Shown: piece after piece, positions 1 to 4,884 of the stretch
Numbering within the stretch: position 1 is the first letter of the stretch
How the letters are laid out: each line of letters opens with the position of its first letter
Assembly (NCBI GenBank): GCA_040881945.1
Contig: JBBECF010000064.1
Location: 1-6,006, forward strand
Origin: JBBECF01 sp040881945
Lineage (GTDB): Bacteria; Pseudomonadota; Alphaproteobacteria; Dongiales; Dongiaceae
Direction: 5' to 3'
Length of the DNA: 6,006 bases
The notes under the pieces: generated by a model
The model's input: only the letters and a program-made list of their open reading frames with translations
The model's database searches: none
Told to the model about the DNA's origin: nothing
Position numbers and translations under genes: made by a program

Positions 1-103
1 CAACAACGGCAACAACGGCAACGGCAACGGCAACGACGGCAACGACGGCAACGGCAACGGCAACGGCAACGACGACGACGACGACGACGGCAATGGCGAC
101 GAT
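1..103. repeat. GGCAAC / GAC microsatellite
   Basis: Low-complexity tract made of AAC, GGC and GAC triplets, mostly as the hexamer GGCAAC, with a pure (GAC)6 run at 71-88. The unit length is a multiple of three, so copy-number slippage would lengthen or shorten the encoded tail without shifting frame. Confidence 0.85.
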
Positions 104-106
104 TAA
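1..106 (+). CDS. C-terminal Asn/Asp/Gly-rich tail of an unidentified protein (5' partial)
   Basis: Reading from base 2, an open frame runs to a TAA at 104-106 and encodes almost only Asn, Gly and Asp: NG and NDG units, then a run of six Asp, then a short GNGDD end. All but the last few codons are AAC, GGC or GAC, so the DNA is a near-perfect GGCAAC/GAC microsatellite. The rest of the gene lies outside the window and the product cannot be identified. The acidic, disordered tail could be a linker, a surface-exposed tail or a weak cation-binding segment, but it does not fit the GGxGxD RTX nonapeptide. The stop codon and the hairpin downstream support this frame. The alternative is a non-coding repeat that happens to be open. 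Confidence 0.5.
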   Translation, partial: NNGNNGNGNGNDGNDGNGNGNGNDDDDDDGNGDD

Positions 107-183
107 TGGCAACGGCCCCGTGACCTAAGCGACCGGGCCAGGTAGGCGGCCGGTCGGACGGGGAGACCGTGGGCGCGAGCCAC

Positions 184-227
184 GGCGGCGGGCGGGGCTT
201 CCGGTACCTCCGGCCCCGCCCGCTGCC
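184..227. terminator. Strong GC hairpin between convergent genes, probable bidirectional terminator
   Basis: Bases 184-198 pair with 213-227 in a 15-bp stem (14 Watson-Crick pairs and one G-U), with a 14-nt loop. It lies between the stop codon at 106 on the plus strand and the stop of the FAD oxidoreductase at 237 on the minus strand, where a shared terminator is expected. There is no clear T tract on either side, so it may act as a non-canonical terminator or an mRNA 3' stabiliser. Confidence 0.5.
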
Positions 228-236
228 GTCTTCGGC

Positions 237-1415
237 TTACACGATGTTGAGTTCGCGGACCGCCGCGCCGCTCAGGACGCGATCGTAGGAAAAGCGGCCG
301 AGGTCGAGCGTACGGTAGGCGCCGTAGGCGATAAGCTCGGCAATGCCCCGTCCGACCGCCGGCGATTGTTGCAAGCCGTGGCCGCTGAAGCCGTTGGCGA
401 AGTAGAAATTGCCGACCTCCGGATGCGGCCCGAGGATCACGTTCTGGTCGAGGGTGTTGTAGTCGTAGTGGCCGGCCCAGGCGCGCAGCAGCTTGATCGC
501 CGCGAAGGCCGGCACGCGATGCGCGAGCGCCGGCCAGACGACGTCGTCGAACAACCGGTCGTCGAGCTCGAGGTCGAGGCAGTCGGGGTCGTCCTCGGCC
601 GGCGGCGACACCCCGCCGATAAAGGCGGCGCCCTCGGGCCGGAAATAGACGCCGCTCGGGTCGATGACGAGGGGCGCGCCCGGCACCGGCGTCCGGCAGT
701 CGAAGACATAGACGAAGCGCTTGCGCGGGCGCACCGGCAGCGCGAGGCCGGCGAAGGCGGCCACGTCGGCAGCCCGGGCCCCGGCGGCGTTGACCACGGC
801 GCCGCAGTCGACCGCGCCGGTCCGAGCGAGGGCAACGGCGGCGACGCGGTTGCCGTGGCGGCGCAGCCCGACCGCCTCGTCGGCGAGATAGGCGACGCCG
901 AGCGACCGCGCCTTGCGCCGGAATGCCTGCAACAGGGCGTAGGGGTCGATCCAGCCTTCGTCGGCGAGGCCGAGCGAGCCGCCGGCGAGGTCGCCCACGT
1001 TCAGCCACGGGAAGCGCGCCGCGAGTTCGGCCGGCGCCAGCAGCGCCACCCGGGCGCCGAGCCGCGTCTGCAGGGCGTGGTTGGCGGCCAGCACCGCCAT
1101 CCCGGCCGCCGTCGCCAGGAACAGATAGCCGGCCTCGTGGAAGGGGATGTGCGGCGCCTCGCCGGCGACGGCCAGACGGTCCCCGGCGGCCTTCACGAAG
1201 GCGGCGCCGAAGCGCGACATCAGGATGTTTTCCGGCGTCGAGAACTGCTGGCGGATGCCGCCGGCCGACCGGGGGGTCGCCGATTCGGCGTAACCAGGGT
1301 CCTTCTCCACGACCAGCACGGAGCCCGTGAAATCGGTCGCGCCGGCCAGGAAATAGGCGACGGCGCTGCCGATAACGCCCCCGCCGATGATGACCACGTC
1401 GTAGGACCGCGGCAT
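237..1415 (-). CDS. FAD-dependent oxidoreductase, FOXRED1-like (DAO family)
   Basis: 392-residue flavoprotein of the DAO (D-amino acid / sarcosine oxidase-like) fold. It starts with the dinucleotide-binding strand and GGGVIGSA loop (residues 11-18) and the acidic end of beta-2 at VVEKD (E37), which normally binds the FAD ribose. It then carries SAGGIRQQFSTPENI (50-64), DEGWIDPYALLQAFRRK, PVRPRKRFVYVF, a WAGHYDYNTLDQN block near 313-325 and GFSGHGLQQSP (342-352). These blocks and their order match, from memory, human FOXRED1, a complex I assembly factor, nearly end to end. Bacterial members are usually annotated only as FAD-binding oxidoreductases of amines or N-methyl amino acids, and the substrate here is unknown. 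I chose the ATG at 1415 because it places the Rossmann strand directly after the start. An in-frame ATG at 1481 would add 22 residues without domain character. No convincing Shine-Dalgarno is seen at either start. The gene is divergent from the GreA/GreB-like gene. Confidence 0.9.
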   Translation of the reverse strand: MPRSYDVVIIGGGVIGSAVAYFLAGATDFTGSVLVVEKDPGYAESATPRSAGGIRQQFSTPENILMSRFGAAFVKAAGDRLAVAGEAPHIPFHEAGYLFLATAAGMAVLAANHALQTRLGARVALLAPAELAARFPWLNVGDLAGGSLGLADEGWIDPYALLQAFRRKARSLGVAYLADEAVGLRRHGNRVAAVALARTGAVDCGAVVNAAGARAADVAAFAGLALPVRPRKRFVYVFDCRTPVPGAPLVIDPSGVYFRPEGAAFIGGVSPPAEDDPDCLDLELDDRLFDDVVWPALAHRVPAFAAIKLLRAWAGHYDYNTLDQNVILGPHPEVGNFYFANGFSGHGLQQSPAVGRGIAELIAYGAYRTLDLGRFSYDRVLSGAAVRELNIV

Positions 1416-1444
1416 GGCGACACTGTAGGCGGATTTCGAAACCG

Positions 1445-1471
1445 CCAACAATGACCTACCATTGGCGTTGG
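1445..1471. promoter_or_regulatory. Dyad in the divergent FAD oxidoreductase / Gre-like intergenic region
   Basis: CCAACAATG (1445-1453) faces CATTGGCGTTGG (1460-1471). The arms pair CCAAC with GTTGG and AATG with CATT, interrupted by a GGC bulge, around a six-base centre. It lies in the 78-nt gap between the chosen start codons, so it could be an operator for one or both genes. This is a structural observation only. Confidence 0.3.
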
Positions 1472-1493
1472 TAATGGACATATGCTGGGGACC

Positions 1494-2000
1494 ATGAGCC
1501 GCGCCTTCGTAAAGAACGACAACGGCGAGCAGCCCGGCGACGAGCTGCCGGAGCGCCCGCAGAGCCCGCACCCGAACTACGTGACGCCGGGCGGGCTGGC
1601 GGCGCTGCAGGCGCAGCTCGGCGATTTGCAGGAGCATCGCCGCCGCCTGGTCGACGAGCCGGAGAACCTGCTCAACAAGGAGACGTTGAAGCTGGTCGAG
1701 CGCGACCTGCGCTACGTCCAGGGCCGGCTCGACCACGCCATCCCGGTCGACCCGGCGACGCAGCCGGCCGACCAGGTCAGCTTCGGCGCCGTGGTCGAGA
1801 CCGTCGACGAGAAGGCGGTCGAGCGCGACTTCGCCATCGTCGGCGAGGACGAGGCGGACGCCGCCGCCGGCAAGGTCAGCTGGGTATCGCCGCTCGCCCG
1901 TGCGCTCATGGGGGCGGCGGTCGGCGACAGCGTGACCTGGAAGCGCCCGGCCGGCGACCTGCAGCTCGAAATCCTGTCGATCCGCTATCCGCACGCATGA
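1494..2000 (+). CDS. GreA/GreB-family transcription elongation factor (short alphaproteobacterial type)
   Basis: 168-residue protein. GreA/GreB proteins enter the RNA polymerase secondary channel and stimulate cleavage of backtracked RNA, and related proteins (Rnk, other secondary-channel binders) act on polymerase in other ways. The N-terminus MSRAFVKNDN with LPERP.SPHPNYVTP (18-32) is typical of the short GreAB-like proteins of alphaproteobacteria. Residues 34-82 are charged and helical and should form the coiled coil. The C-terminal FKBP-like domain (about 95-165) carries the hallmark VGEDEADAAAGKVSWVSPLA and ARALMGAAVGD. The coil tip around VDEPEN (53-58) keeps acidic residues but is shorter than in GreA, so cleavage activity cannot be assumed. 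I prefer the ATG at 1494, preceded by GGGG, over the in-frame ATG at 1482, because the MSRAFVK start is family-typical. It converges with the dehydrogenase gene, leaving 25 nt between the stops. Confidence 0.88.
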   Translation: MSRAFVKNDNGEQPGDELPERPQSPHPNYVTPGGLAALQAQLGDLQEHRRRLVDEPENLLNKETLKLVERDLRYVQGRLDHAIPVDPATQPADQVSFGAVVETVDEKAVERDFAIVGEDEADAAAGKVSWVSPLARALMGAAVGDSVTWKRPAGDLQLEILSIRYPHA

Positions 2001-2025
2001 ACGGGGAGGCGGCGGCGGACCCGGC

Positions 2026-2706
2026 TCACCAGGGAATGGCCCCGCCGTCGTAATTGAAGAACCGGCCGCTGTCGGCGAGGCCGAGCGCCGCGATCTTCTT
2101 GCGCATGCCGGCGACGCTCGCCTGCGGCGTGATCTGTGCGCCCGGCCCGCCCATGTCGGTCTTTACCCATCCGGGATGGAAGACGACGACCGTGACGCCG
2201 CGCGGCGCCAGGTCGATGGCGAGGCTCTTCATCGCGGCGTTGAGCGCCGCCTTGCTCGATCGGTAGATGTAATAGCCGCCGCCGGTGTTGTCGGCGATGC
2301 TGCCCATGCGGCTGGTCAGGCTGACGATGAGCTTGCGCCGGCCGCGCATCAGGTGGTCGATGAAGCGCTCGGCCATGTGCAGCGGCGCGATGCTATTGGC
2401 GCGGAAGACCTCGAGCCACGCCGCGGTGTCCGTCTCGCCGAAGCCCTCGCGCGGGCCGCCGACGCCGGCGTTGTTGACGAGGATATCGAGCGCCTCGTCC
2501 GCCAGGAGCTCGGCAAGCGTGGCAATCTGCCGGTCGTCGGCGACGTCGAGGCGGTGCACCGCCACGTCGCCCTCGACCGCGGCCAGCTCGCGTGCGGTTT
2601 CGGGTCGGCGGCAGGCGGCATGGACGCGCCAGCCCTCGGCCGCGTATTGGCGGACGAACTCCAGCCCGATGCCGCGGTTGCCGCCGGTGACGAGGACGCT
2701 CGGCAT
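2026..2706 (-). CDS. Short-chain dehydrogenase/reductase (C-factor/CsgA-like SDR)
   Basis: 226-residue classical-type SDR that should catalyse an NAD(P)-dependent alcohol/ketone interconversion. It shows TGGNRGIG (residues 7-14) for cofactor binding, the LDVAD pocket motif (53-57), NNAG (78-81), Asn104 in RANSIAP, Ser132 in SLTSRMGSI and the YRSSK pair Tyr148/Lys152, so the catalytic tetrad is complete. The SRMGSIADNTGGG stretch before the catalytic Tyr resembles the CsgA/C-factor branch from memory, and the length also fits. An Arg-rich CRRPE follows beta-2, which often suits NADP(H), but the substrate is not deducible. It begins 10 nt after the stop of the DUF1989 gene on the same strand and is probably co-transcribed with it. 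The stop region faces the Gre-like gene. Confidence 0.9.
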   Translation of the reverse strand: MPSVLVTGGNRGIGLEFVRQYAAEGWRVHAACRRPETARELAAVEGDVAVHRLDVADDRQIATLAELLADEALDILVNNAGVGGPREGFGETDTAAWLEVFRANSIAPLHMAERFIDHLMRGRRKLIVSLTSRMGSIADNTGGGYYIYRSSKAALNAAMKSLAIDLAPRGVTVVVFHPGWVKTDMGGPGAQITPQASVAGMRKKIAALGLADSGRFFNYDGGAIPW

Positions 2707-2716
2707 CGCCCGCGCC

Positions 2717-3319
2717 TCACAGCACCTGGAAATGCGCCTCGACCGGTTTGCAGGCGACGCCGTTGATCGGCAGGATGTCCTGGGGGCAGGCGGAAAACGC
2801 CATCACCACGTCCATCTCGGCGCGCAGCAGCACATGGTCGCCGGGCCGGGACACGGTCGGCTGGAAGGACAGGCTGTGGTCCGGCTTGACCGGGATGTTC
2901 ATCCACATGTTGAGCGGGCTGGGGACCTCCGGCGGGGTCAGGCCGAGCTCGGCCATCCCGGCGAACAAATTGTCCGTGCAGTTGTCGTGATGGCCCTCGA
3001 CGCCGAGGAACTTGTAGCGGTAGCGGTCGCAGGCGGCGATGATCGTGTCGTGAATTCCCGGCGAGCTGTCCTCGATGAAGGTCAGGATCGGGCGGCGCTT
3101 GTTCGTGTACATGACGTCGCCGACGCGCGGCACGGTGCGGCCGATATGCGGCCGGGTGTGCTCCATCGACATGAACTCGGCCAAGTCGTCGGCGTTGAAC
3201 GCCCAGGTATCGACGACCTGGGTGCCGTGGGTGTTGATCATCTTGACAAGCCGCCCCTTGGGCACGCGCACCGCCTTGCCGCGCCGCGCCGGGATGGTCA
3301 CCAGATCCGCCGTTGCCAT
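2717..3319 (-). CDS. DUF1989 / urea carboxylase-associated family protein
   Basis: 200-residue protein of the DUF1989 (UAAP-type) family. Family landmarks are NTHGTQVVDTWAF (29-41), MSMEHTRPHIG (50-60), PGIHDTIIAACDRYRY (87-102), GVEGHHDNCTDNL (106-118), PSPLNMWMN (133-141) and the C-terminal RAEMDVVMAFSACPQD (166-181). His110/His111, Cys114 and Cys178 are likely metal-site residues. Two-gene UAAP1/UAAP2 pairs next to urea or guanidine carboxylase act on carboxyguanidine. Here the gene is single and no carboxylase or transporter is adjacent, so that role is not supported and the reaction is unknown. The ATG at 3319 was chosen over an upstream ATG at 3394 because it follows a very strong ribosome binding site and drops 25 residues of non-family sequence. 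It probably forms an operon with the SDR gene downstream. Confidence 0.88.
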   Translation of the reverse strand: MATADLVTIPARRGKAVRVPKGRLVKMINTHGTQVVDTWAFNADDLAEFMSMEHTRPHIGRTVPRVGDVMYTNKRRPILTFIEDSSPGIHDTIIAACDRYRYKFLGVEGHHDNCTDNLFAGMAELGLTPPEVPSPLNMWMNIPVKPDHSLSFQPTVSRPGDHVLLRAEMDVVMAFSACPQDILPINGVACKPVEAHFQVL

Positions 3320-3320
3320 G

Positions 3321-3330
3321 TCCTCCTCCT
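3321..3330 (-). promoter_or_regulatory. Ribosome binding site of the DUF1989 gene
   Basis: On the minus strand GAGGAGGAGGAC directly precedes the ATG at 3319, giving overlapping AGGAGG matches at about 5 nt spacing. This fixes the start codon and suggests efficient translation. Confidence 0.8.
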
Positions 3331-3349
3331 CGCTGTCATCGGGGGCCTG

Positions 3350-3364
3350 CGTCGAAATTCGACG
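3350..3364. promoter_or_regulatory. 15-bp perfect palindrome upstream of the DUF1989-SDR operon
   Basis: CGTCGAA-A-TTCGACG is a perfect 7+7 inverted repeat around one central base, 30-45 nt upstream of the DUF1989 start, where an operator or promoter would lie. The 9-mer GTCGAAATT from this palindrome recurs at 3470-3478 inside the antitoxin promoter. The regulator is unknown. Confidence 0.45.
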
Positions 3365-3467
3365 TTCAACCCCACGCACCCGCGAATGCGACACCGACTC
3401 GGTCGCTCAGAGGACATTGCCATGGCCGCCCGCCGGCGTCACCTCGTCTCGATGGATGAGCAGCGGC

Positions 3468-3496
3468 TTGTCGAAATTGTCTATTTTGTCTATAAT
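3468..3496 (+). promoter_or_regulatory. Sigma70-type promoter of the Phd/PIN toxin-antitoxin operon with three TTGTC iterons
   Basis: TTGTCG (3468-3473, -35, 4 of 6 consensus) is followed by a 17-bp spacer and a perfect TATAAT (3491-3496, -10). TTGTC starts at 3468, 3477 and 3486, three copies at exactly 9-bp period. The last two extend to TTGTCTAT. The copies cover the whole core promoter, so a protein bound there would block polymerase. Type II antitoxins commonly autorepress in this way, and that role is inferred here. Confidence 0.75.
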
Positions 3497-3502
3497 TCCC
3501 TT

Positions 3503-3509
3503 AGGAGGT
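3503..3509 (+). promoter_or_regulatory. Ribosome binding site of the antitoxin gene
   Basis: AGGAGGT is a full Shine-Dalgarno match, with 7 nt between the GGAGG core and the GTG start at 3516. It decides in favour of this GTG over upstream in-frame starts, which lie before the promoter. Confidence 0.85.
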
Positions 3510-3515
3510 GATGCC

Positions 3516-3767
3516 GTGCGTTACGTATCCGCAACCGACGCCAAGCAGCGTCTCGCCGCGTTGCTCGATGCCGCCCAGCGCGAGCCGATCATGATCCAGC
3601 GGCAAAAGCGGGACGTGGCCGTCGTTCTCTCGCCACAGGAGTACGATCGCCTGCGCGCGCTTAATACGGCGGAGTTTCAGCGCTTCTGCGACCGCGTCGC
3701 CGAACGCGCCGCCGCGCGCGGGCTGACCGAGAAGCGGGTGGCCGAGATTCTCGCCGATGAAGGCTAG
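3516..3767 (+). CDS. Type II antitoxin, Phd/YefM family
   Basis: 83-residue antitoxin. Residues 1-48 have the Phd/YefM pattern: a short beta strand with VSATDAKQRLAALLDAAQ, then EPIMIQRQKRDVAVVLSPQEYDRLR, the N-terminal DNA-binding and dimer fold in which Arg/Lys residues contact an operator. Residues 50-83 are a charged helical tail (EFQRFCDRVAERAAARGLTE) of the kind that wraps the toxin. The GTG start is set by the strong Shine-Dalgarno. An extended frame reaching upstream through the promoter is not credible. The 3' end overlaps the toxin ORF by 11 nt (ATGAAGGCTAG), which allows translational coupling. The product should neutralise the toxin and, with it, repress the promoter. Phd domains often pair with Doc or RelE-type toxins. 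A PIN partner is a known but less familiar combination. Confidence 0.9.
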   Translation: MRYVSATDAKQRLAALLDAAQREPIMIQRQKRDVAVVLSPQEYDRLRALNTAEFQRFCDRVAERAAARGLTEKRVAEILADEG

Positions 3768-4167
3768 GCAGCGCGTCGTCGTCGATAACAGCGCGCTCGT
3801 CAGCCGACTCCTTCTCCCGCACTCCGTCCCCGGCCGGGCCGTGCGCAAGGCCGTCGATGAGGCCCAGCTTCTCGTTTCCGAGGCGACCCTCACCGAGCTC
3901 GCCGACGTCCTGTCGCGAGCCAAGTTCCATGTCTACGTTACGATCGAAGATCGCCAGGAATTTCTCAGACTCCTCGGCCGCATCGCCGAGATGGTCCCCA
4001 TCATCTATACCATCCGGGCGTGCCGCGATCCGGGCGACGACAAGTTCCTCGAGCTCGCCGTCAATGGCAACGCCGACCTGATCGTCACCGGCGACAAGGA
4101 CCTTCTGGCGCTCGATCCGTTCCGAGGAATTGCCATCCTCACGCCGGCCGGGTATCTGGCGCGCTGA
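3757..4167 (+). CDS. PIN-domain ribonuclease toxin (COG1569-type, VapC-like)
   Basis: 136-residue protein of the PIN-family toxin group often annotated 'putative toxin-antitoxin system toxin component'. PIN toxins are Mg2+-dependent ribonucleases that cut tRNA, rRNA or mRNA and halt growth. Landmarks are VVVDNSALVSRLL (7-19) with Asp10, SEATLTELADVLSRAKF (41-57) with Glu47, the signature ACRDPGDDKFLELAVNGNAD (88-107) with Asp91, Asp94 and Asp95, and VTGDKDLLALDPF (110-122) with Asp113. The acidic quartet is intact, so the nuclease should be active. Position 11 is Asn-Ser where many members have Thr-Asn, a minor variation. It is cotranslated with the Phd-type antitoxin. Its RNA target cannot be read from sequence. 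Confidence 0.92.
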   Translation: MKARQRVVVDNSALVSRLLLPHSVPGRAVRKAVDEAQLLVSEATLTELADVLSRAKFHVYVTIEDRQEFLRLLGRIAEMVPIIYTIRACRDPGDDKFLELAVNGNADLIVTGDKDLLALDPFRGIAILTPAGYLAR

Positions 4168-4203
4168 TGCGCTTGGCCTCGGCGCGGCAACGGACCGCCG
4201 TGC

Positions 4204-4225
4204 TACCCTCCCGACCCAGAGGGTA
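4204..4225. promoter_or_regulatory. Perfect 7-bp hairpin between the toxin and ABM genes
   Basis: TACCCTC (4204-4210) and GAGGGTA (4219-4225) are a perfect inverted repeat with an 8-nt loop, in the 93-nt gap between the PIN toxin stop and the ABM start. There is no T run, so it may be a weak terminator for the toxin operon or an operator for the next gene. Confidence 0.35.
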
Positions 4226-4260
4226 CCTATCCGCCCTGCCTTGCCCGACGGAGCAAGTCC

Positions 4261-4566
4261 ATGATTCTCGAGGTCGCAATTCTCGATGTAAAGACCGGCC
4301 TATCGCAGGATTTCGAAACCGCCTTTGCCAAGGCATCAGCGATCGTTTCCGGTATGTCCGGCTATGCCGGTCATGAGCTACAGCGCTGCCTGGAGTCACC
4401 GGGCCGTTATATCCTGCTCGTCCGCTGGCAGCGGTTGGAGGACCACACCGAGGGATTCCGCGGTTCTTCGCAATATCGGGACTGGAAGGCCCTGCTGCAC
4501 CATTTCTACGAACCCTTCCCCACCGTCGAGCATTACGAGCCGGTCCTGGCGAGCCACCGCGCGTAA
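4261..4566 (+). CDS. Antibiotic biosynthesis monooxygenase (ABM) domain protein
   Basis: 101-residue single-domain protein with the dimeric ferredoxin-like ABM fold. Members include cofactor-free quinol monooxygenases and heme-degrading enzymes, while many are uncharacterised. It opens with the edge strand MILEVAILDVKTG, followed by a helix (QDFETAFAKASAIV), the strand YAGHELQRCLESPGRYILLVRWQ (35-57) and then LEDHTEGFRGSSQYRDWKALL, where Trp56, His62, Phe66 and Trp75 match common family positions. It ends in the strand VEHYEPVLA. The full domain is present, and its brevity is normal. GGAG (4250-4253) sits 7 nt before the ATG. No oxygenase partner gene is nearby, so pathway and substrate are unknown. 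A minus-strand open frame over this gene is a shadow. Confidence 0.85.
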   Translation: MILEVAILDVKTGLSQDFETAFAKASAIVSGMSGYAGHELQRCLESPGRYILLVRWQRLEDHTEGFRGSSQYRDWKALLHHFYEPFPTVEHYEPVLASHRA

Positions 4567-4586
4567 GGACGGCCCCGGGGAAGGAT

Positions 4587-4615
4587 TTGAAACGAATGCG
4601 AAAAGACACCATAAG
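4587..4615 (+). promoter_or_regulatory. Candidate promoter of the FitA-like antitoxin gene
   Basis: TTGAAA (4587-4592, 5 of 6) is followed after 17 bp by CATAAG (4610-4615, 4 of 6), in a locally A-rich stretch within the 81-nt gap after the ABM gene. It is positioned to drive the antitoxin starting at 4648. Confidence 0.4.
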
Positions 4616-4647
4616 CGCGCTGTAATAGAGGCACTGCGGACGCCGTC

Positions 4648-4884
4648 ATGCCCGCCAACCTATCGATCAAGAACGCACCCGACGACATGGTCCGGCGCCT
4701 CAAGCGGCGTGCCGAGAAGCATCATCGCTCGCTTCAGGGGGAGCTGCTTGCCATCCTGGAGGAGGCGGTGCGCACGCCCGGCCTGTTGACGCCCGCCGAG
4801 GTGATGACCGAGGTAAGACGTCTCGGCATTCGGACTCCGGCCGAGGCGGCGTCATGGCTCCGCGCCGATCGTGACGCCGGTTAA
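4648..4884 (+). CDS. FitA-like ribbon-helix-helix antitoxin, apparently without its toxin
   Basis: 78-residue protein. The N-terminal half (MPANLSIKNAPDDMVRRLKRR and AEKHHRSLQGELLAILEEA) is a ribbon-helix-helix domain of the FitA-like antitoxin type: strand LSIKN for operator binding, then two helices. Residues 47-76 (TPAEVMTEVRRLGIRTPAEAASWLRADRD) form the usual toxin-binding tail, so the antitoxin looks complete. Such genes are normally followed at once by a VapC/FitB PIN toxin. Here a GTG at 4871 opens a frame beginning MTPVKVV, reminiscent of a PIN first strand, but it runs into a repeat element and no PIN motif follows. A weak Shine-Dalgarno (GCGGA) precedes the ATG. The antitoxin could still act in trans or serve as a repressor. 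Confidence 0.85.
   Translation: MPANLSIKNAPDDMVRRLKRRAEKHHRSLQGELLAILEEAVRTPGLLTPAEVMTEVRRLGIRTPAEAASWLRADRDAG

Noticed and set aside
1..103. CRISPR-like array
   Set aside because: Units are 3-6 bp without spacers, so it is a microsatellite.
103..1008. Long minus-strand open frame over the FAD oxidoreductase
   Set aside because: Arg/Pro-rich product from an alternative frame of a GC-rich gene; the FOXRED1-like frame explains the DNA.
366..1454. 362-codon plus-strand open frame antisense to the FAD oxidoreductase
   Set aside because: No recognisable domain, and its composition is typical of antisense shadows in GC-rich coding DNA.
2717..3319. Guanidine/urea degradation role for the DUF1989 protein
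   Set aside because: Only one DUF1989 gene is present and no carboxylase, hydrolase or riboswitch is seen nearby.
2285..3511. 408-codon plus-strand open frame across the SDR and DUF1989 genes
   Set aside because: Antisense to two well-supported genes and without domain character; only its last 29 codons are discussed, as a possible leader ORF.
3075..3515. N-terminal extension of the Phd antitoxin frame
   Set aside because: It crosses the promoter and lies antisense to DUF1989; the GTG at 3516 has a perfect Shine-Dalgarno and the family-typical start.
4567..4590. CCCCGGGG palindrome after the ABM gene as a terminator
   Set aside because: The self-complementary stretch is too short for a stable looped stem and no T tract follows.
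4139..4612. 157-codon minus-strand frame over the ABM gene
   Set aside because: Arg/Gly/Pro-rich with no domain, opposite a clear ABM protein.
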